This document shows positions 36,491 to 48,755 of a DNA stretch of 64,000 nucleotides, one piece after another (position 1 is the stretch's first letter; each line of letters starts with the position of its first letter). The translations under genes were made by a program, and so were the position numbers. The notes beneath the pieces were generated by a model that saw only the letters and a program-made list of their open reading frames with translations, had not been told where the DNA came from and made no database searches. The stretch spans positions 35,865,001 through 35,929,000 of the forward strand of contig NC_089037.1 in the NCBI RefSeq assembly GCF_034140825.1. Direction: 5' to 3'. This stretch comes from Oryza sativa Japonica Group. Its lineage: Eukaryota; Streptophyta; Magnoliopsida; Poales; Poaceae.

Positions 36491-38585
36491 CGCGTGAGGC
36501 CCAGCAAGATGTTTGGCCACCGTTCTCTTTTAGTTTGGGCCGCAGAGAGAGGTGGCCCAAGACGATCTGATCTTGGATGAGTGGGCCTCTGTTGCATTTA
36601 TCGTTTACTGCAAGCAGAGTGGAGGGGCAGCCTGCCTCTCTGAATCTCTGATTGCTTTGCCTCAAGCAGGCAGACAATGGGACAGCCACGGTTCAGATCT
36701 CGTTGCTGATGCGTCCCTCATAGTAGCCTCCTGGTACAAGAACAGGTGGTGTTGACCCATTGCATTTTGCAAATCTCATCTTCAGTTTTGCGCCCTTCAA
36801 ATCGGTAAAGTGTCTCGATTAGTACATACTATTCCCAAAATACTCGTGTAAATGTTTCTGGAGTTTTTTTTCGTGGAGATTAAGAAGATATGTGAAATTA
36901 AATGAGAAATAGTCGTGATTGATTGAGATGAGATAGTAAAGGAATAGCTAAAATAAGATCCTGCTCTAATTAGTTGAGACGCGAGGTTGTTATATTTTAA
37001 GATAGATTTTAAATGGTACAAGTTGCTATATTATGCAGCATAGGAGTAGTGTTTGCAACTCCGTACTTCTGACCAACGTGTTCCCAACTTAATCGTCTCT
37101 ATGTCAACGTGTACTAGTTTCAGATTACAGGGCCTTAAAAACCATGCCATTGGTCATGTAAACGTGCAATAGTTTTGAGTCTTTCAGAGCATTCAGTCCA
37201 TCTAAAAGAAAAGTTTCAGAGAGAGAAAAAAAAACTATAGAATCTGAATTTGCTACTCGCTTGAGCCAGACACAAGCACACAGCAGCAAAGGCTTTCCTC
37301 ATCTCATCTGATAGCTGATCAAAGTGAGGTTTGGCAGGTAAAATCACATGGGAGGCTGTCAGTTTTCTCGTTGCGTGCTCTCGCGGCTTAAGGAGCACTA
37401 CTACCCTACCTGCCATCTTTTTTCAGAGTGCTGCACTGCATATGCACTAAGGGGGTGTTAGCCCCTCTCTCCCAAACACCCCCTAAACCTCGCGTTACTT
37501 CGTTAACGTGAAAAGGTTATGTTCTGTTCTGTAGATCTCAAATCTGCAAAAAAGCTCGAATTTTTCCGTTTATTTTTCATGAAAAGATGTACTACTGGTG
37601 TAAAGTACTGGGAAGAGTGAAAAACACAATCACCCCACTGCTATGTATGCTTTTCAGCTACAACAACTTCCCCCACCACATCTGATAATCTCAACTTCTG
37701 ACTGAAGCTGATGCTGTGCCAAAATATTCAGTATACTTCAGGAATTGTAACACAAAACAAACAAAAATGGTACAATTTTCTCATCCTGGAATGTCTGTTT
37801 AGTGCACTCTAAAACAAAAATTAGCTCATTTCTCTCCTATTTCTTTCAATGAAGATATATATGTAGTACAGTCCTCTTTGCAGATTATTTTTTGTTAAAA
37901 AATGATAATAATAAGATAAAAATCTTGGACCTTTGCTTGCCCGGGGGAAAAGAAAAGCATCTGCAATGGCGACCAAGCACCTACACATATGCACAATCTT
38001 GCAGGTTGTCTGTCAGATAAGGGAATCGAAGCAAACACACTGCCAAAGTATTCGTGTCCTACATTGGATTCTATTCTATCCAAGCACTCACAAAATCGCA
38101 AGCAGATTAAGCAAAAACCGGTAATTGATGGCCTACAGGTTGTTGAGACATCAACGCAGACGAATCCGTCACTACTTGTCAGCATAAGCTCTGTCAGTGT
38201 AAGCTGATGCTGATCTCCAAACGAGCTTAGCTGAACTTGGTGATGTTCTTGCAGCTGCTGACTTGCAGAGTTGCAGTACCCTTAAACTCGAGCAGAGCAG
38301 CTAACTCCTCCTCGCATTAACTCTGCCCTGCTTGCAAAGGAAACCACTGCTGCTAGTGTGATTAGTTTGCATTAATCTCTCCTGTCACTTTGCATAATTG
38401 CGACCTGTACCAGCACTAGCTCGTATGGATGCTTGGCTTGTGGAGAAGACAAAAGACAACAAGAGCAGGATGGATTGGATTGGATGCTCTCCATACGTAG
38501 TAGAGTAGTACTACACTTTCGTTGGTTGGTGAAATGTTCAGTCAGGTTAAAGTGTACGTCTTAACCACATATTTTTTTCCCTTTT
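36491..38585. other. Intergenic region without a recognisable gene
   Basis: Short frames such as 37216-37416 (-) and 37895-38185 (-) have no domain signal or splice partners. Positions 37450-37490 hold an imperfect inverted GGGGGTGTT and AACACCCCC pair, perhaps a MITE remnant. Nothing else is supported. Confidence 0.45.
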
Positions 38586-38775
38586 AGGGCACCCACAATG
38601 GTTATCTATAAGCTCTCTACAAGAGATCCATGTCAGCATATTTTCCTACTTGGAAGAGATTAAATGAAGAGAGAGAGCAAAGCTATCTACTAACATGGAG
38701 ATAGTCTATAGAGAAAAACTAGGCAATGGATTAGAGAGCTATAGATACCCATGTAGATATACCATTGAAGTGGTT
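38586..38775. mobile_element. MITE-like inverted-repeat element
   Basis: The left end agggcacccacaatggttat pairs imperfectly with the reverse complement of the right end (taccattgaagtggttta), and inner agctctct and agagagct words pair as well. It is about 190 bp and non-coding. The target duplication is unclear, so the superfamily is unknown. Confidence 0.45.
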
Positions 38776-40787
38776 TACTATTAATCTAGTCTATTGTTGA
38801 GGTGTACATGTTTTATAGATAGCACCTTACTCCAAACTTTGACTGAAACCGTAGCCCAGTTCATGCGGATTGTTGGTTGGGGTGATTGTGTACTTGTGGG
38901 TATCCTACGAAGGATTTGCAGTAAAACTAAAGAGAGTGTAAAAAAAAAAAACTGGTTTGGACAGGATGATAAGCTGCAACATCAACGGAAATCGACGAAA
39001 ATGATGAAGACGGCGACGGGAATCGTCTTTTTTAGCCGGCGACCGTCGATAATGCGTACGCATGATTGTACACTACCACCAACTACTGACGTCTACGGTG
39101 CACCGCCGCCGCCGCCGTGGCCGTGGCCGTCGCCGGCGGCGCCCATTTCGTGAAACAACCTTGTCATTTTAGGGTGCAAGCGACATGCCGTGGTGTGTCT
39201 ACGTTTTACCCTTTTAAAAGCATTTAAAACTTTAGTAAAGTGTGTAATGTAACAACGGCCAATTTTCCAAGCTTCTAAACGGTGTACGCTTTTTTTATAA
39301 AAATGCTTTTTATACAAACTTTTAGAAAACAATTTTTATTTATTTTTCAACTTTTTAATGCTTACTTCATTCATTTGTACTCTCAAATAATTATTACAAA
39401 ATCATTCAACTATTTAGTTATTCATTAAAAAAACTGAATAAAGTAAAATGATATACCAGTAAGGTCTTTTTTGGAACATATAGATATTTAGAAGATTTTT
39501 ATGAGAATCAAGGTCTTCTTTGAGAGGATGATTTTTCAGAATTTTTTTTGTGGGAATTGAACCAATATCTACTGATTTTTCGCGAACTCAATATCTACTG
39601 AAATTTGTACTATTAAATTCGTGCACTGCAATAATAGCCCAAAACCAATTTATATAATTGTTTTTATAATTCGTGTGTTGGCAAGACCTTCCATTTCATT
39701 GTTAGGTGTACTTTTATCACTGTCCATCTCCTCTATGCCGTGGACATGACCATCTGGTTGAAATAAATTTTTTGGTACATATATGATCTGTTAACTGTAC
39801 TGGCCACTGGGCTCATCGTGTCCTACTCTTAAACATGATCTGTTTCAGCGGATCCAACACACCGAAAAAACCCATTTATTTTATTTTACCAGGCGAAACA
39901 CCCCCACACACAAAGAGCCAAAATTTGTGAGCAAATGATCCAAACCCAACCGCCAAATCTCGTTACATCACGAAAACGACCAAACCGATCCCCAAAATTC
40001 CCCAAATTTCCTTCCTTTTTAATAAACCTTTCGTCATAAAGACGAGAGAGAGAGAGAGAGAGGAGAAGAGCAGCAAGAGAAGAAGAGAGGACAAGTGAGA
40101 GAAAAAAAAGGCTTCTTTTCTCTCCAATCTCTCTCTCTCTCTCTCTCTTCTCCTCCTCCTCGCCCACCTCAGGCAGCCGCATTAATGGATTCCGCGGCCG
40201 CGGCCTCCTCCTCCTCCTCCTCCCACCTCCGCCACCTCTCCACCTCGCCGGACCTAATGTGACGGCGGCGCGGATCCCTCAACGGCGGCGGCTGGGTCCA
40301 AGAGGTGTGGTTTTGTTGTGTTGTGCACGAGAAAAAGTCGCTGGTTTGGGAGCTTACCGGCGAGGGCGACGAGCTACGGCTCAATGCGGCTCGATCCGGA
40401 GTGGTGTTCGCGGCGATTTGGCTCCGGTTGGGCGCTGCTTTGGTGAATCCGGCGGCGTTGACTCCAGCTGGGAGGAGAAGGCCGGATCTTTGCGGTGTTC
40501 TACACGGGCGAGGGCTGCCTTGTGGTTTCTTGGGGGGTGTTCTTAGTTGGGGATTACCTGCATTTCGGGTAAATTGATGGAATGCTGCTGTATATTGCAG
40601 GCGTTGTTCTCTGAGTTTGAGTAGTATTGTTTCTTGGGTTTTGTTTTCTAGGTCACATTTGGGGGGGTAAAGATTGGGTTTTGGGGGACTCATCACTGGG
40701 CTCTTTCTTGATTACTAGTTTAGCTGCATTAAGCTAAGTATTACTTTGGTTCATTCGTTGTGTTTACGCGAGCTATTTTGTTTGCAG
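38776..40787. other. Intergenic region and 5' leader of the TRM-like gene
   Basis: 38800-39900 is AT-rich without a gene. From about 39900 the promoter and first untranslated exon of the TRM-like gene are likely. They contain a GA run (about 40044-40062) and a CT run (about 40128-40149) that could pair. The last leader intron ends at the AG at 40786-40787. Confidence 0.45.
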
Positions 40788-40807
40788 GTTTAGGGGAGTA
40801 AAGGGAA

Positions 40808-43800
40808 ATGGATGTGGAGAAGCCTACTTCAAAGGGACATGGCTTCTTTAGCCTGTTTGATTGGGGCAAGAAGTCCAAGAAGCGGCTGGTCAGTGGAAAT
40901 GGGAGCGATTCTCCGGCTCCAAGTAAGTCAATGTGGCACAGGAGTCCAGTCATTGCTATAAACTCGATACATCCTTTTTTTCTCAAATGGATGGAGGAAT
41001 TAGGATTGCATACTGATACTTCCTTTGCAGGGGTTTCTGAAAATTTCAGGGAATCTGATGGTGGCACACCAAGCACTCGACCAAATTCGGTGCGTGTTCA
41101 TGCGAGCAATCTTATTAGTTTTTTAGTTTTTTTTGTGTTATTTATGTGTAATTGTGTATGCATAATTGTTGGCAGTTCCTTGAAGATGCACCGAGTTTGA
41201 AGGAAAGCAGTGAGCACAGTTGCTCATCTTCAGTGGTTGACGATGAAGCTCTTGTGAGGAGGGGCCCCACTGTTGTAGCAAGGCTTATGGGTCTGGATTC
41301 CATGCCCGCAGCAAGCTCATCTGGATCCTATACGATGCCATTAACTGTGCAGCAGTCCCCCCAGAACAGTACTATCCATGATGAGTTCATTGGCAGAAGC
41401 TATGTTGGCAGTCCTCATAAGATGCCCGGTAGTCCTCATAAGATGCCTGGTAGTCCTATTGACCGGTTTAGGATGGAAGCATTGCCACCAAGATTTGCCA
41501 AAAGGACACTGTCGGTTGCGCAAAACAAGTTGTCCCCCATGAAGAATCCTAATCATATATCTAGCAGAAATGCTGCTGATATAATGGAGGCGGCGTCTAG
41601 GATTATAGGGGCTGGAGTTGAGGTTATTAGCCCTTACAGAGTTCGTGATGTTGGATATGCAAATACTGTTCGTGTATACAGCCAAAGAGAGATTGCGATA
41701 GTCCAACAAAGGCCACCAAGAATGAATGAAGCACTGAAGAAGCATGATGGCTTGACATCTTATAGGCTACCAACTGGAAAGCCTTTGGATGGAAGTCTGA
41801 AAAGTTCAGGGAACACCTCTGCTTCTGTGGTCTCACAGTCAAATGGAGGTGCTCCAGTTGGCCCAAAGGTCAAGGCCAGCAGTCGATCATCACCAGATTC
41901 TAGAGCAACTAATGTTCAAGGAAGGGAAGATATAAGCAAGATTAGCAGAAAACTTGCAACTCGGGATCCTGAGCGGAGAATGGTTGAGAGAAATGGGATT
42001 AACCAAGGGAAGAATAACAATCAAGTGGGCATGGCAAGTTCGTCCAATGTGCTTGTGCAAAATAACAGAAAGCAAAATGCTATGGTTAAGCACAAGGTGA
42101 ATTCCAAGCCACCAACACCCAACCGGCAAAGAAGCAACACACATTCAATAAATGGCACTATGAGAAAGGTTGGGACTGCCGGCACACCGTCTGAAAACAA
42201 TACTCAAGGTAACAGAAACGTGGAATTGCGGTCAACTGGCCATGCAAATAGAAGGCAAAATTCTACAGCCAAATCAATCCCCAAGCCAGGAAGATTACCA
42301 GATGGGAGGATACATTCAGTGAAAACCCGTCCAAGTGATAAAGATATTGCTGACAGAAGCCAAAGGCGTGTTCGGCACAATATTGTAATAGATGAGCAAT
42401 CACCTTTTTCCATGAACAAGAAGAAAATTAGCACTGATATTGTTTCATTCACATTCACCGCACCAGTTGATAAACCATTATCTGGTTATCGCCTACCCAA
42501 TCATTTAGTGGAAAAACAGTTTATGAAAAACGCGAGCTCAGTACCAAATTCAAGCGAGACATCGAGTGCTAAATTTGATTCAATTGATGGTGATTATTTG
42601 GGTCTCCTTTTAGAGCAGAAGTTGAGAGAACTTACTTCTGGGGTTAGGTCACCCTACTGTAAGCCAGCCAAAGATGTTCGGATATATGCCCCATCATCAG
42701 TTCTGGAAGATTCACAATCAGCATGTGAAACATCGAGCATTGCATCTACTGATTATGATAGGGAGTCCGTCCAATCCTATAAGGATGGAAAAGGCAGTTT
42801 CACCCAGACAGATCTTGCATCAAAGAGTGGTCAGGTATGGAATCACAGGCAATTCTGTTGCTATCATGCCCACCTTTTTCTCCTATGCATGTCATTTCCA
42901 TTGCTGTGAGCATATGATAAATACCTGAAAAGGTTATTCAGATTCTGTGTTTCACCTGTTGGGAGCATGGAAAAAATATTAACCACTCCCTCCGTCCCAT
43001 AATAAGTTCATTTTTGGCCTCCCCCATTTGTCCCAAAATAAGTTTATTTTTGAATAATCATTGCATCGGAGTTTGTGAAAGTAGGGGATAAATGTATTGG
43101 GAGTAGATAAAGTGGGGAATAATTGTATTGGGATTTGATAAAGTAGGGCTATTCTAGTCTTTTCGATGTTGTATTGGTATATGTGGGATAGGTGAAAAAT
43201 GAACTTATTTTGGAACGGAGGGAGTAGTTAATTAGGCATATTATCTTTTCTTCATGTAGCTGCGATAAATGCAGAAACTGATATGGTTAATTTATCTTTT
43301 ATTTTCAAGTCAGAGAATACTTTGATTCTCAGTTGATAACATCAAAAAGTTTGTCCAAAGAATATGTTGTCCATCAGAATTCAGAAATAAGAGCAATAGA
43401 TTGATATCATAACCCTATCATATTTGGCATATTAATGATTTTGACCACCATGCTAATGTTTGTAAATTACATCAGCTCCAACTGTACGTCTTTACCCCAT
43501 ATGCTTTTCCTGCATGACCTTTGGTGTAAAAGTGTATATTGTTGATATTTTGGGATGTTAATAATCTAGATTTTTATTAACAATTAGTTTAGGGATTCTA
43601 TGTTGTTCTTAAAGGTTATAATATTGTGTTCTGTTAGGAAATCCCTGGCTGTATACCCAACATTTTGTGCCTTTGATTATTCTTACATGCATAATTGGGT
43701 AGTTCCTAGTTTATTTTGTTCCATATGCCTTTTTACCTTTTGGAAACTGGCATACTTGGAATGCACGGATGAATCAAGGGAAACACCTGAAGCTTCTCGC

Positions 43801-44842
43801 TGCTATACTGAAGTGGGACACTTATTGTAACTCCTAAACAATGATTACTGCGTCTAAATATATAAAAGAGTAAATTTATCAATGACTGGTTGAGAATTGG
43901 TCATTGTGCTAACATTCCCTCTCTTTCACCAGTCATCTCAATCTGTGAAGTATGATAATGATGCCATGGATCAAATGGAGATAGAGCGCCTTCACCTCAG
44001 TCCCCTTTCAACATGGGATGCTTCTGTTTCAACTGAAACCGGTAGCTCAACAGAGAGCTGGAGAAGCGCAAATGGTAAATATACAGGTGCTTGGTTGTTG
44101 CTGGAGCATTAGCTGTATGTCTTCCTCAAAATCTTATATATTTTCCCTCTTTATAGGAACCAAAGTATTTAGCTCAACGGAAGGTGCAACAACGTCTAAT
44201 TCTGCATGCTTCAGTAAATTCCTGGAAGCTGACGCTTTCTCGGAGTATTCTGACACAGCCTCATCAATCACTGTGACTACGACGGATATCCCCCCATCAG
44301 ATAGCAGCAGTTCAAGCCGAATGGATTGCAGACAGGAGATTGATTTCATAAGAGAAATATTAAACACCAGTCCTCTTAATGGTCAAATTTGCTCGGGCTT
44401 GGAGCGATTCATTAACTCAGATATCCTGGATCTACAACTACTGGAAGACTTAAATGGCGATATTCGGCTGGCGGTGGGTGTAGCAGAGGGCAAAACACTC
44501 CGAATGAATCGGAGGCTGCTCTTCGAATGTGTAAACGAGATACTGAGTGTGAGATGTGCATACTATTTCAATGCCGGCTACGGCTCATGGTTCTTGGGGA
44601 TGGCAATTCTGAAGAAGCTCACAGCTGAAGAAATCTATGCGGAGATGACTGATCTGAAGGTTGCTGAGGAGTGGATGGTGGATGAACTCGTGTACAAAGA
44701 AATGAGTAGTCCTCTGGGGAGCTGGGTAGATTTCAAGTTGGAGTCATACGAATCTGGCATTGACATTACAACAGAGTTGCTTGGTTCCTTGATCGATGAA
44801 ATGGTTGCTGATCTACTTCTAGTGTCTGACACTTCTTTGTAG
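40808..44842 (+). CDS. TRM/LONGIFOLIA-like protein, DUF3741 plus DUF4378
   Basis: Five coding exons join in frame to 886 residues: 40808-40922, 41031-41089, 41176-42834, 43933-44074 and 44157-44842. The short N-terminus (GFFSLFDWGKKSKKRL) is followed by the DUF3741 signature VARLMGLD at residues 92-99. A long Ser/Asn/Lys-rich disordered middle includes a repeated SPHKMPG. The C-terminal 170 residues form DUF4378 (DFIREIL, RRLLFECVNEIL, AEEWMVDELVYKEMSS, then ELLGSLIDEMVADLL). This order is that of the plant TON1-recruiting-motif (TRM) family, which includes LONGIFOLIA and acts on cortical microtubules, division-plane placement and organ length. I infer membership from domain order and did not confirm the M2 TON1-binding motif. 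Introns 1 and 2 are short; intron 3 is 1.1 kb and hosts a Stowaway MITE. Confidence 0.9.
42986..43224. mobile_element. Stowaway MITE in an intron of the TRM-like gene
   Basis: The ends CTCCCTCCGTCCCATAATAA and, inverted, acggagggag enclose 239 bp, with TA on the right side and a degenerate CA on the left. It sits in intron 3, well away from the splice sites. Confidence 0.85.
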
Positions 44843-46009
44843 CAGGTGTTCTTTTCCCACTAATGATACCAGTTTGACAGCCACAAACAAGGTTTTTGTT
44901 CCATATGTTGGTCTCACAAATTGTAAATTGGTAGTAGTTCGGTCATGCAACTGTGCATGTTTTGTCACGAAAGATTGATAATGTTGCTACTAACCTGCCC
45001 ATTGTTTATCTGATGATTGACCGTCGATGTCTGTCATGATGAACCATTCTTGAACTGTTCATGTGCCATTTGATTGGAGCACCTGTGGGGATAAAATAAT
45101 TACTACCATCTGCTGTGTGATGCTGTCCCTCCTGTAACATGTTAATCCTTGCAAAAACATTGTCCCCATTCTCCATTCACCCCATGGTCAATTGAAGTAA
45201 CTTCCACTGCATCTTTAGCTTCTCCTTTCAGTTTCTTGCTTCTATTTAGGGTTAATAAATAATCTGGTGGGGTATCATAGATGATGAGAGTACAGATGAT
45301 GAGAGTGTAGATCTCATATGCATTAGCATCGGGGGCAGCACGGGCTCGGCCGTGACCGCAAGAATGACGTTAAGTCTAGTGACTCTACCATCGCTCCACC
45401 TTCAAGTCCAGTGATTATGCAATCACTCTCCACACTTCTCTCTCGTTTTTTCTTTTTTTCTTTGATAGTTGGGGAATCCAAGGAGGAGCCTGGATCTAGC
45501 ATCTTCGCTCTTCGCCGGGTAAGTTCCTGCCTCCCTGAGCCTCTTCAAGCTCGACACCCCTAGCCTTAATGATGACCATGATAATAGCGTGCATGACGGC
45601 GGGGGAGAAGAAAAAACATGTCTCATGGAGAAAGAGTGGTGGTGCGTGAAGCGGCAACTATAGTGGTTAGCCTCCCTGAGCCTCTTCAAGCCCGACACCC
45701 CAGCCTCAATGACGACCATGATAATAGCGTGCATGACGATGGGGAGAAGAAAAAACATGTCTCATGGAGAAAGAGTGGTGGTGCATGAAGCGGCAGCTAT
45801 AGTGGTTGCCGGTGGTCTGAGTAGTTCCGAGTTTGTTGATTTTTTTTCTATGAGTACCGTTGACATGTCATCACACACAAAAAAAAACGCAAAATCTAAA
45901 TCGAGAGTACTCTCGATTTAGTCATAACAAGCGAACTCTATCCAGATGTGTATTAACTTGAAGAATCTTACTTTACTATAGTACTAATCCATTAAGCAAG
46001 TAGGGGAAA
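44843..46009. other. TRM-like 3' UTR and intergenic region
   Basis: The 3' UTR probably runs to about 45100. A 141-bp tandem duplication lies at 45529-45808. The rest shows no gene. Confidence 0.45.
45529..45808. repeat. Tandem duplication, two 141-bp units
   Basis: The unit beginning gcctccctgagcctcttcaa occurs at 45529-45669 and again at 45670-45808, with about ten differences. Both units end tatagtggtt. Neither contains a gene. Confidence 0.85.
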
Positions 46010-46770
46010 TATTCCTATCGTCTAAGCTACAAATAAAATTTTCTCTTAAATTACTCATCCGATTTACAATCCGATTACACCGTTGTATTCGTAATAATTA
46101 AATCTTTACAACAAGATTTCACATGATTATATTTTGATGAAAAATCACAAATTACTTTTATGATATGTATAAATTACTTTTAGATTTCACTAAGTTACTT
46201 CTTAGACATATAAAAGTAAATTCAGTAAAGTCTAAAAGTAATTTAGATATATTATAGAAGTAACTTATAACAAAAGGAAAGTAACTTTAATTAATGCCTT
46301 TTTTATTGAACAAATTATCATATATATAAGTTACTTTTAGATTTGATTAAAATACTTCCTATACATTTATAATGCTCCGAGGTGATTACTTTTATTATTA
46401 TTTTTAGTTAATTTCATAATTTGTACTGATTAATTTAATTTCTACATAGAGTCATGTTTTTATCTCTATAACGTATTTACTTCAAATGACATGCCAAAGT
46501 TACCTTTGTTTTTGTTCTAAGTTACTTCTATAATATATGTAAATTACTTTTAGGCTTCACTGAATTTACTTTTATATATTTAAGAAGTAACTTAGTGAAA
46601 TCTAAAAATAATTTAGACATATCATAAAAGTAATTTGTGATTTTTCATCAAAATATAATCATGTGAGATCTTGTTGTAAAGATTTAATTATTACGAACAC
46701 AACGGTGTAATTAGATCGTAGATCAGATGAGTAGTTTAATAGAAAATTGTATTTGAAGTATAGGTAAATG
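46010..46770. mobile_element. Non-autonomous element with long terminal inverted repeats
   Basis: The left arm (about 46012-46210) is an imperfect inverted copy of the right arm (about 46570-46765). Matching words include cctatcgtctaagctacaaa with its partner near 46755, gaaaaatcacaaattac with gtaatttgtgatttttc, and ttacaacaagat with atcttgttgtaa. The AT-rich interior repeats gttacttttagatttc-like words. There is no coding capacity. A clean target duplication was not found, so MULE-type foldback MITE is only the likeliest class. Confidence 0.65.
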
Positions 46771-46868
46771 GTGTCTCTTATAGATGGAGTGGAACCAGCT
46801 ACCACTAGCTGTGTAGTTACGTCCATAAAAAAAAAAGGTAGTATAGCTAGTTTTAGGGTGAAAAAAAA

Positions 46869-46962
46869 TTGAGATAAAAGGTGGGGTCATCATAAATATT
46901 TTTTAAGTGAAAATTTTGAGATAAAAGGTGGAGTCATCATAAAGATTTTTAAAGTGAAAACC
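46869..46962. repeat. Tandem duplication, two 47-bp units upstream of SEC13
   Basis: The unit starting ttgagataaaaggtggggtc is repeated at 46916 with few changes. It lies just upstream of the likely SEC13 transcription start (near 47000), so it may be part of the promoter. Confidence 0.75.
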
Positions 46963-47117
46963 TCGAGTATACTATCTCCCCCTTCCCTTCCCTTGGCGTA
47001 GAAGAAAATCACCCATCTCGTCGTCTCCTCCGCTCCTTGAGCCATCTCGCGGCCGAACAGGGGAGGGGGCGCCGATCTCCATCTGGCGAGAAGAGCAGGG
47101 GAGGGGATCCTGGTGAG

Positions 47118-47802
47118 GTGAGCATCCCCGCATCCTCTTTCTGATTCATCTCTCTGCTTGCGTTCGTTAACCCTAGCTTCTCTTCTAGATCTGGAAGAAG
47201 CTCTTCTTCTTCTTCTTAATTTCAGAGCCTTATTAACCTTAATACAAAGTAACAGTTTGTTTGTTCACCCAAAAGTTTGGCTGAACCCTCATGTCCCAAG
47301 TTGGATCCGCCCCTGTGAATCTCTCTTCTTGTGATCCTGCAAGCTGCAGGCAGCAAGCTAAGGCTGCAATGTGCAATTACCAGTTGTGATCCATGGACAT
47401 ATCAAAACCGTCTTACCCCATATATGTAGTGAGCCTGATACGTTTTTATGCCAGTTTTGTTCCTTCTGTTGATTATATTGCAGTAGGTGTTGGCTGAAAA
47501 CAATCATTGGGAAGCTAATGTGTAATGAATTGAACTAATACGATGGCATTGATGCCTCTATGTTCTATTGTCCGTGCTGTTGTGCAAGGTCCTTCTTAGA
47601 TGGATGCTTTTCTCTGCAATTAAATTGTTCCATCTGGTCTGTGTTGGTGAATTGACTTAGTCACTTCATTTCTCTGCAATTAAATTGTTCCATCTGGTCT
47701 GTATTGGTGAATTGACTTGTCACTTCATTTCTCTGCAATTAAATTGTTCCATCTGGTCTGTGTTGGTGAATTGACTTGTCACTTCATTTTAATCACAATC
47801 AG
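47118..47802 (+). other. Predicted 5' UTR intron of SEC13
   Basis: A donor (tggtgag followed by gtgagc) at 47118 and an acceptor (caatcag) at 47801-47802 bracket a T-rich stretch between the CT-rich leader and the coding exon at 47850. Plant SEC13 genes with an intron in the leader are common. Not proven without a transcript. Confidence 0.6.
47609..47786. repeat. Three tandem copies of a 59-60 bp unit
   Basis: The unit starting tttctctgcaattaaattgt occurs at 47609, 47669 and 47728, nearly identical in each copy. All three are inside the predicted SEC13 5' UTR intron. The near identity points to recent expansion. Confidence 0.9.
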
Positions 47803-47849
47803 GACTACAAAGGAGGGATTCAAGTTTGAGTCTGGATTAAGTTGGCAGC

Positions 47850-48755
47850 ATGTCGTCAAACAAGATAGAGCTTGACCACAAGGACATGGTCCATGATTCT
47901 GCCATCGACTACTACGGGAAGAGCCTTGCCACAGCCTCCTCAGACTCCACCGTGCAGATCAGCAGCATTGGAGGTGCATCCGCGCCATCCCAGCTGCTTG
48001 CAACCCTCAGCGGACACTATGGACCTGTGTGGCGTGTTGCATGGGCCCATCCCAAGTTTGGTTCGATTCTTGCATCCTGCGGCTACGATGGCCGTGTCGT
48101 AGTTTGGAAGGAGGGTGCAGCTGGGCAATGGTCTCAGGCTCACGTATTCGACAACCACAAGTCTTCACTCAACTCCATTGCTTGGGCTCCGTATGAGCTT
48201 GGCCTTTGCCTTGCCTGTGGCTCTTCCGACGGGAGCATCTCTGTCATGACCATGCGCCCGGATGGAGGATGGGACTCCACAACAATTGAGCAAGCACACC
48301 CTGTTGGGGTGATGGCAGTCTCATGGGCTCCAGCAACCGCACTCGGTTCCATTGTTGGCTCAGGGGAACTTGTCCAGAAGCTCGTCTCTGGTGGCTTCGA
48401 CTGTGTTGTCAAGGTGTGGGCTTTTGTCAATGGCAGCTGGAAGCTGGATAGCGTTCTGCCCTCCGACATGCACACGGACTGCGTTAGAGATGTATCCTGG
48501 GCACCTGTTTTGGGCCTCGCAAAGTTTACAATCGCCAGTGCCTCTGAAGACGGTAAGGTTGTCATCTGGACCAAGGGGAAAGAGGGCGACAAATGGGAAG
48601 GGAAGGTGATGCATGACTTCGAGGCTCCGGCATGGAGGGTGTCCTGGTCACTGACCGGAAACATACTGTCCGTGGCGGCCGGCTCCGGCGATATCACACT
48701 GTGGAAGGAGGCATCAGATGGTCAGTGGGAGAAGGTGACCAAGGTGGAGCCATAG
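47850..48755 (+). CDS. SEC13: SEC13, COPII coat and nuclear pore WD40 protein
   Basis: One coding exon encodes 301 residues, the usual SEC13 length. Six WD40-type blades are visible from the N-terminus: MVHDSAIDYYGKSLATASSD, GHYGPVWRVAWAHPKFGSIL with SCGYDGRVVVWKE, SSLNSIAWAPYELGLCLACG with SSDGSISVM, HPVGVMAVSWAPA with KLVSGGFDCVVKVW, HTDCVRDVSWAP with IASASEDGKVVIW, and APAWRVSWSLTGNILSVAAG with GDITLWKE. SEC13 pairs with SEC31 in the outer cage of COPII vesicles that leave the ER, and also sits in the Nup107-160 (Y) complex. The open beta-propeller is completed by a blade from the partner, which fits six blades here. The start at 47850 is the first in-frame ATG after the leader intron. Confidence 0.97.
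   Translation: MSSNKIELDHKDMVHDSAIDYYGKSLATASSDSTVQISSIGGASAPSQLLATLSGHYGPVWRVAWAHPKFGSILASCGYDGRVVVWKEGAAGQWSQAHVFDNHKSSLNSIAWAPYELGLCLACGSSDGSISVMTMRPDGGWDSTTIEQAHPVGVMAVSWAPATALGSIVGSGELVQKLVSGGFDCVVKVWAFVNGSWKLDSVLPSDMHTDCVRDVSWAPVLGLAKFTIASASEDGKVVIWTKGKEGDKWEGKVMHDFEAPAWRVSWSLTGNILSVAAGSGDITLWKEASDGQWEKVTKVEP

Noticed and set aside
37216-37416. 66-codon minus-strand frame starting MAGRVVVLL
   Set aside because: It looks protein-like at first but has no recognisable domain and no neighbouring exons.
45423-45758. 111-codon minus-strand frame
   Set aside because: It is produced by the 141-bp tandem duplication and repeats itself.
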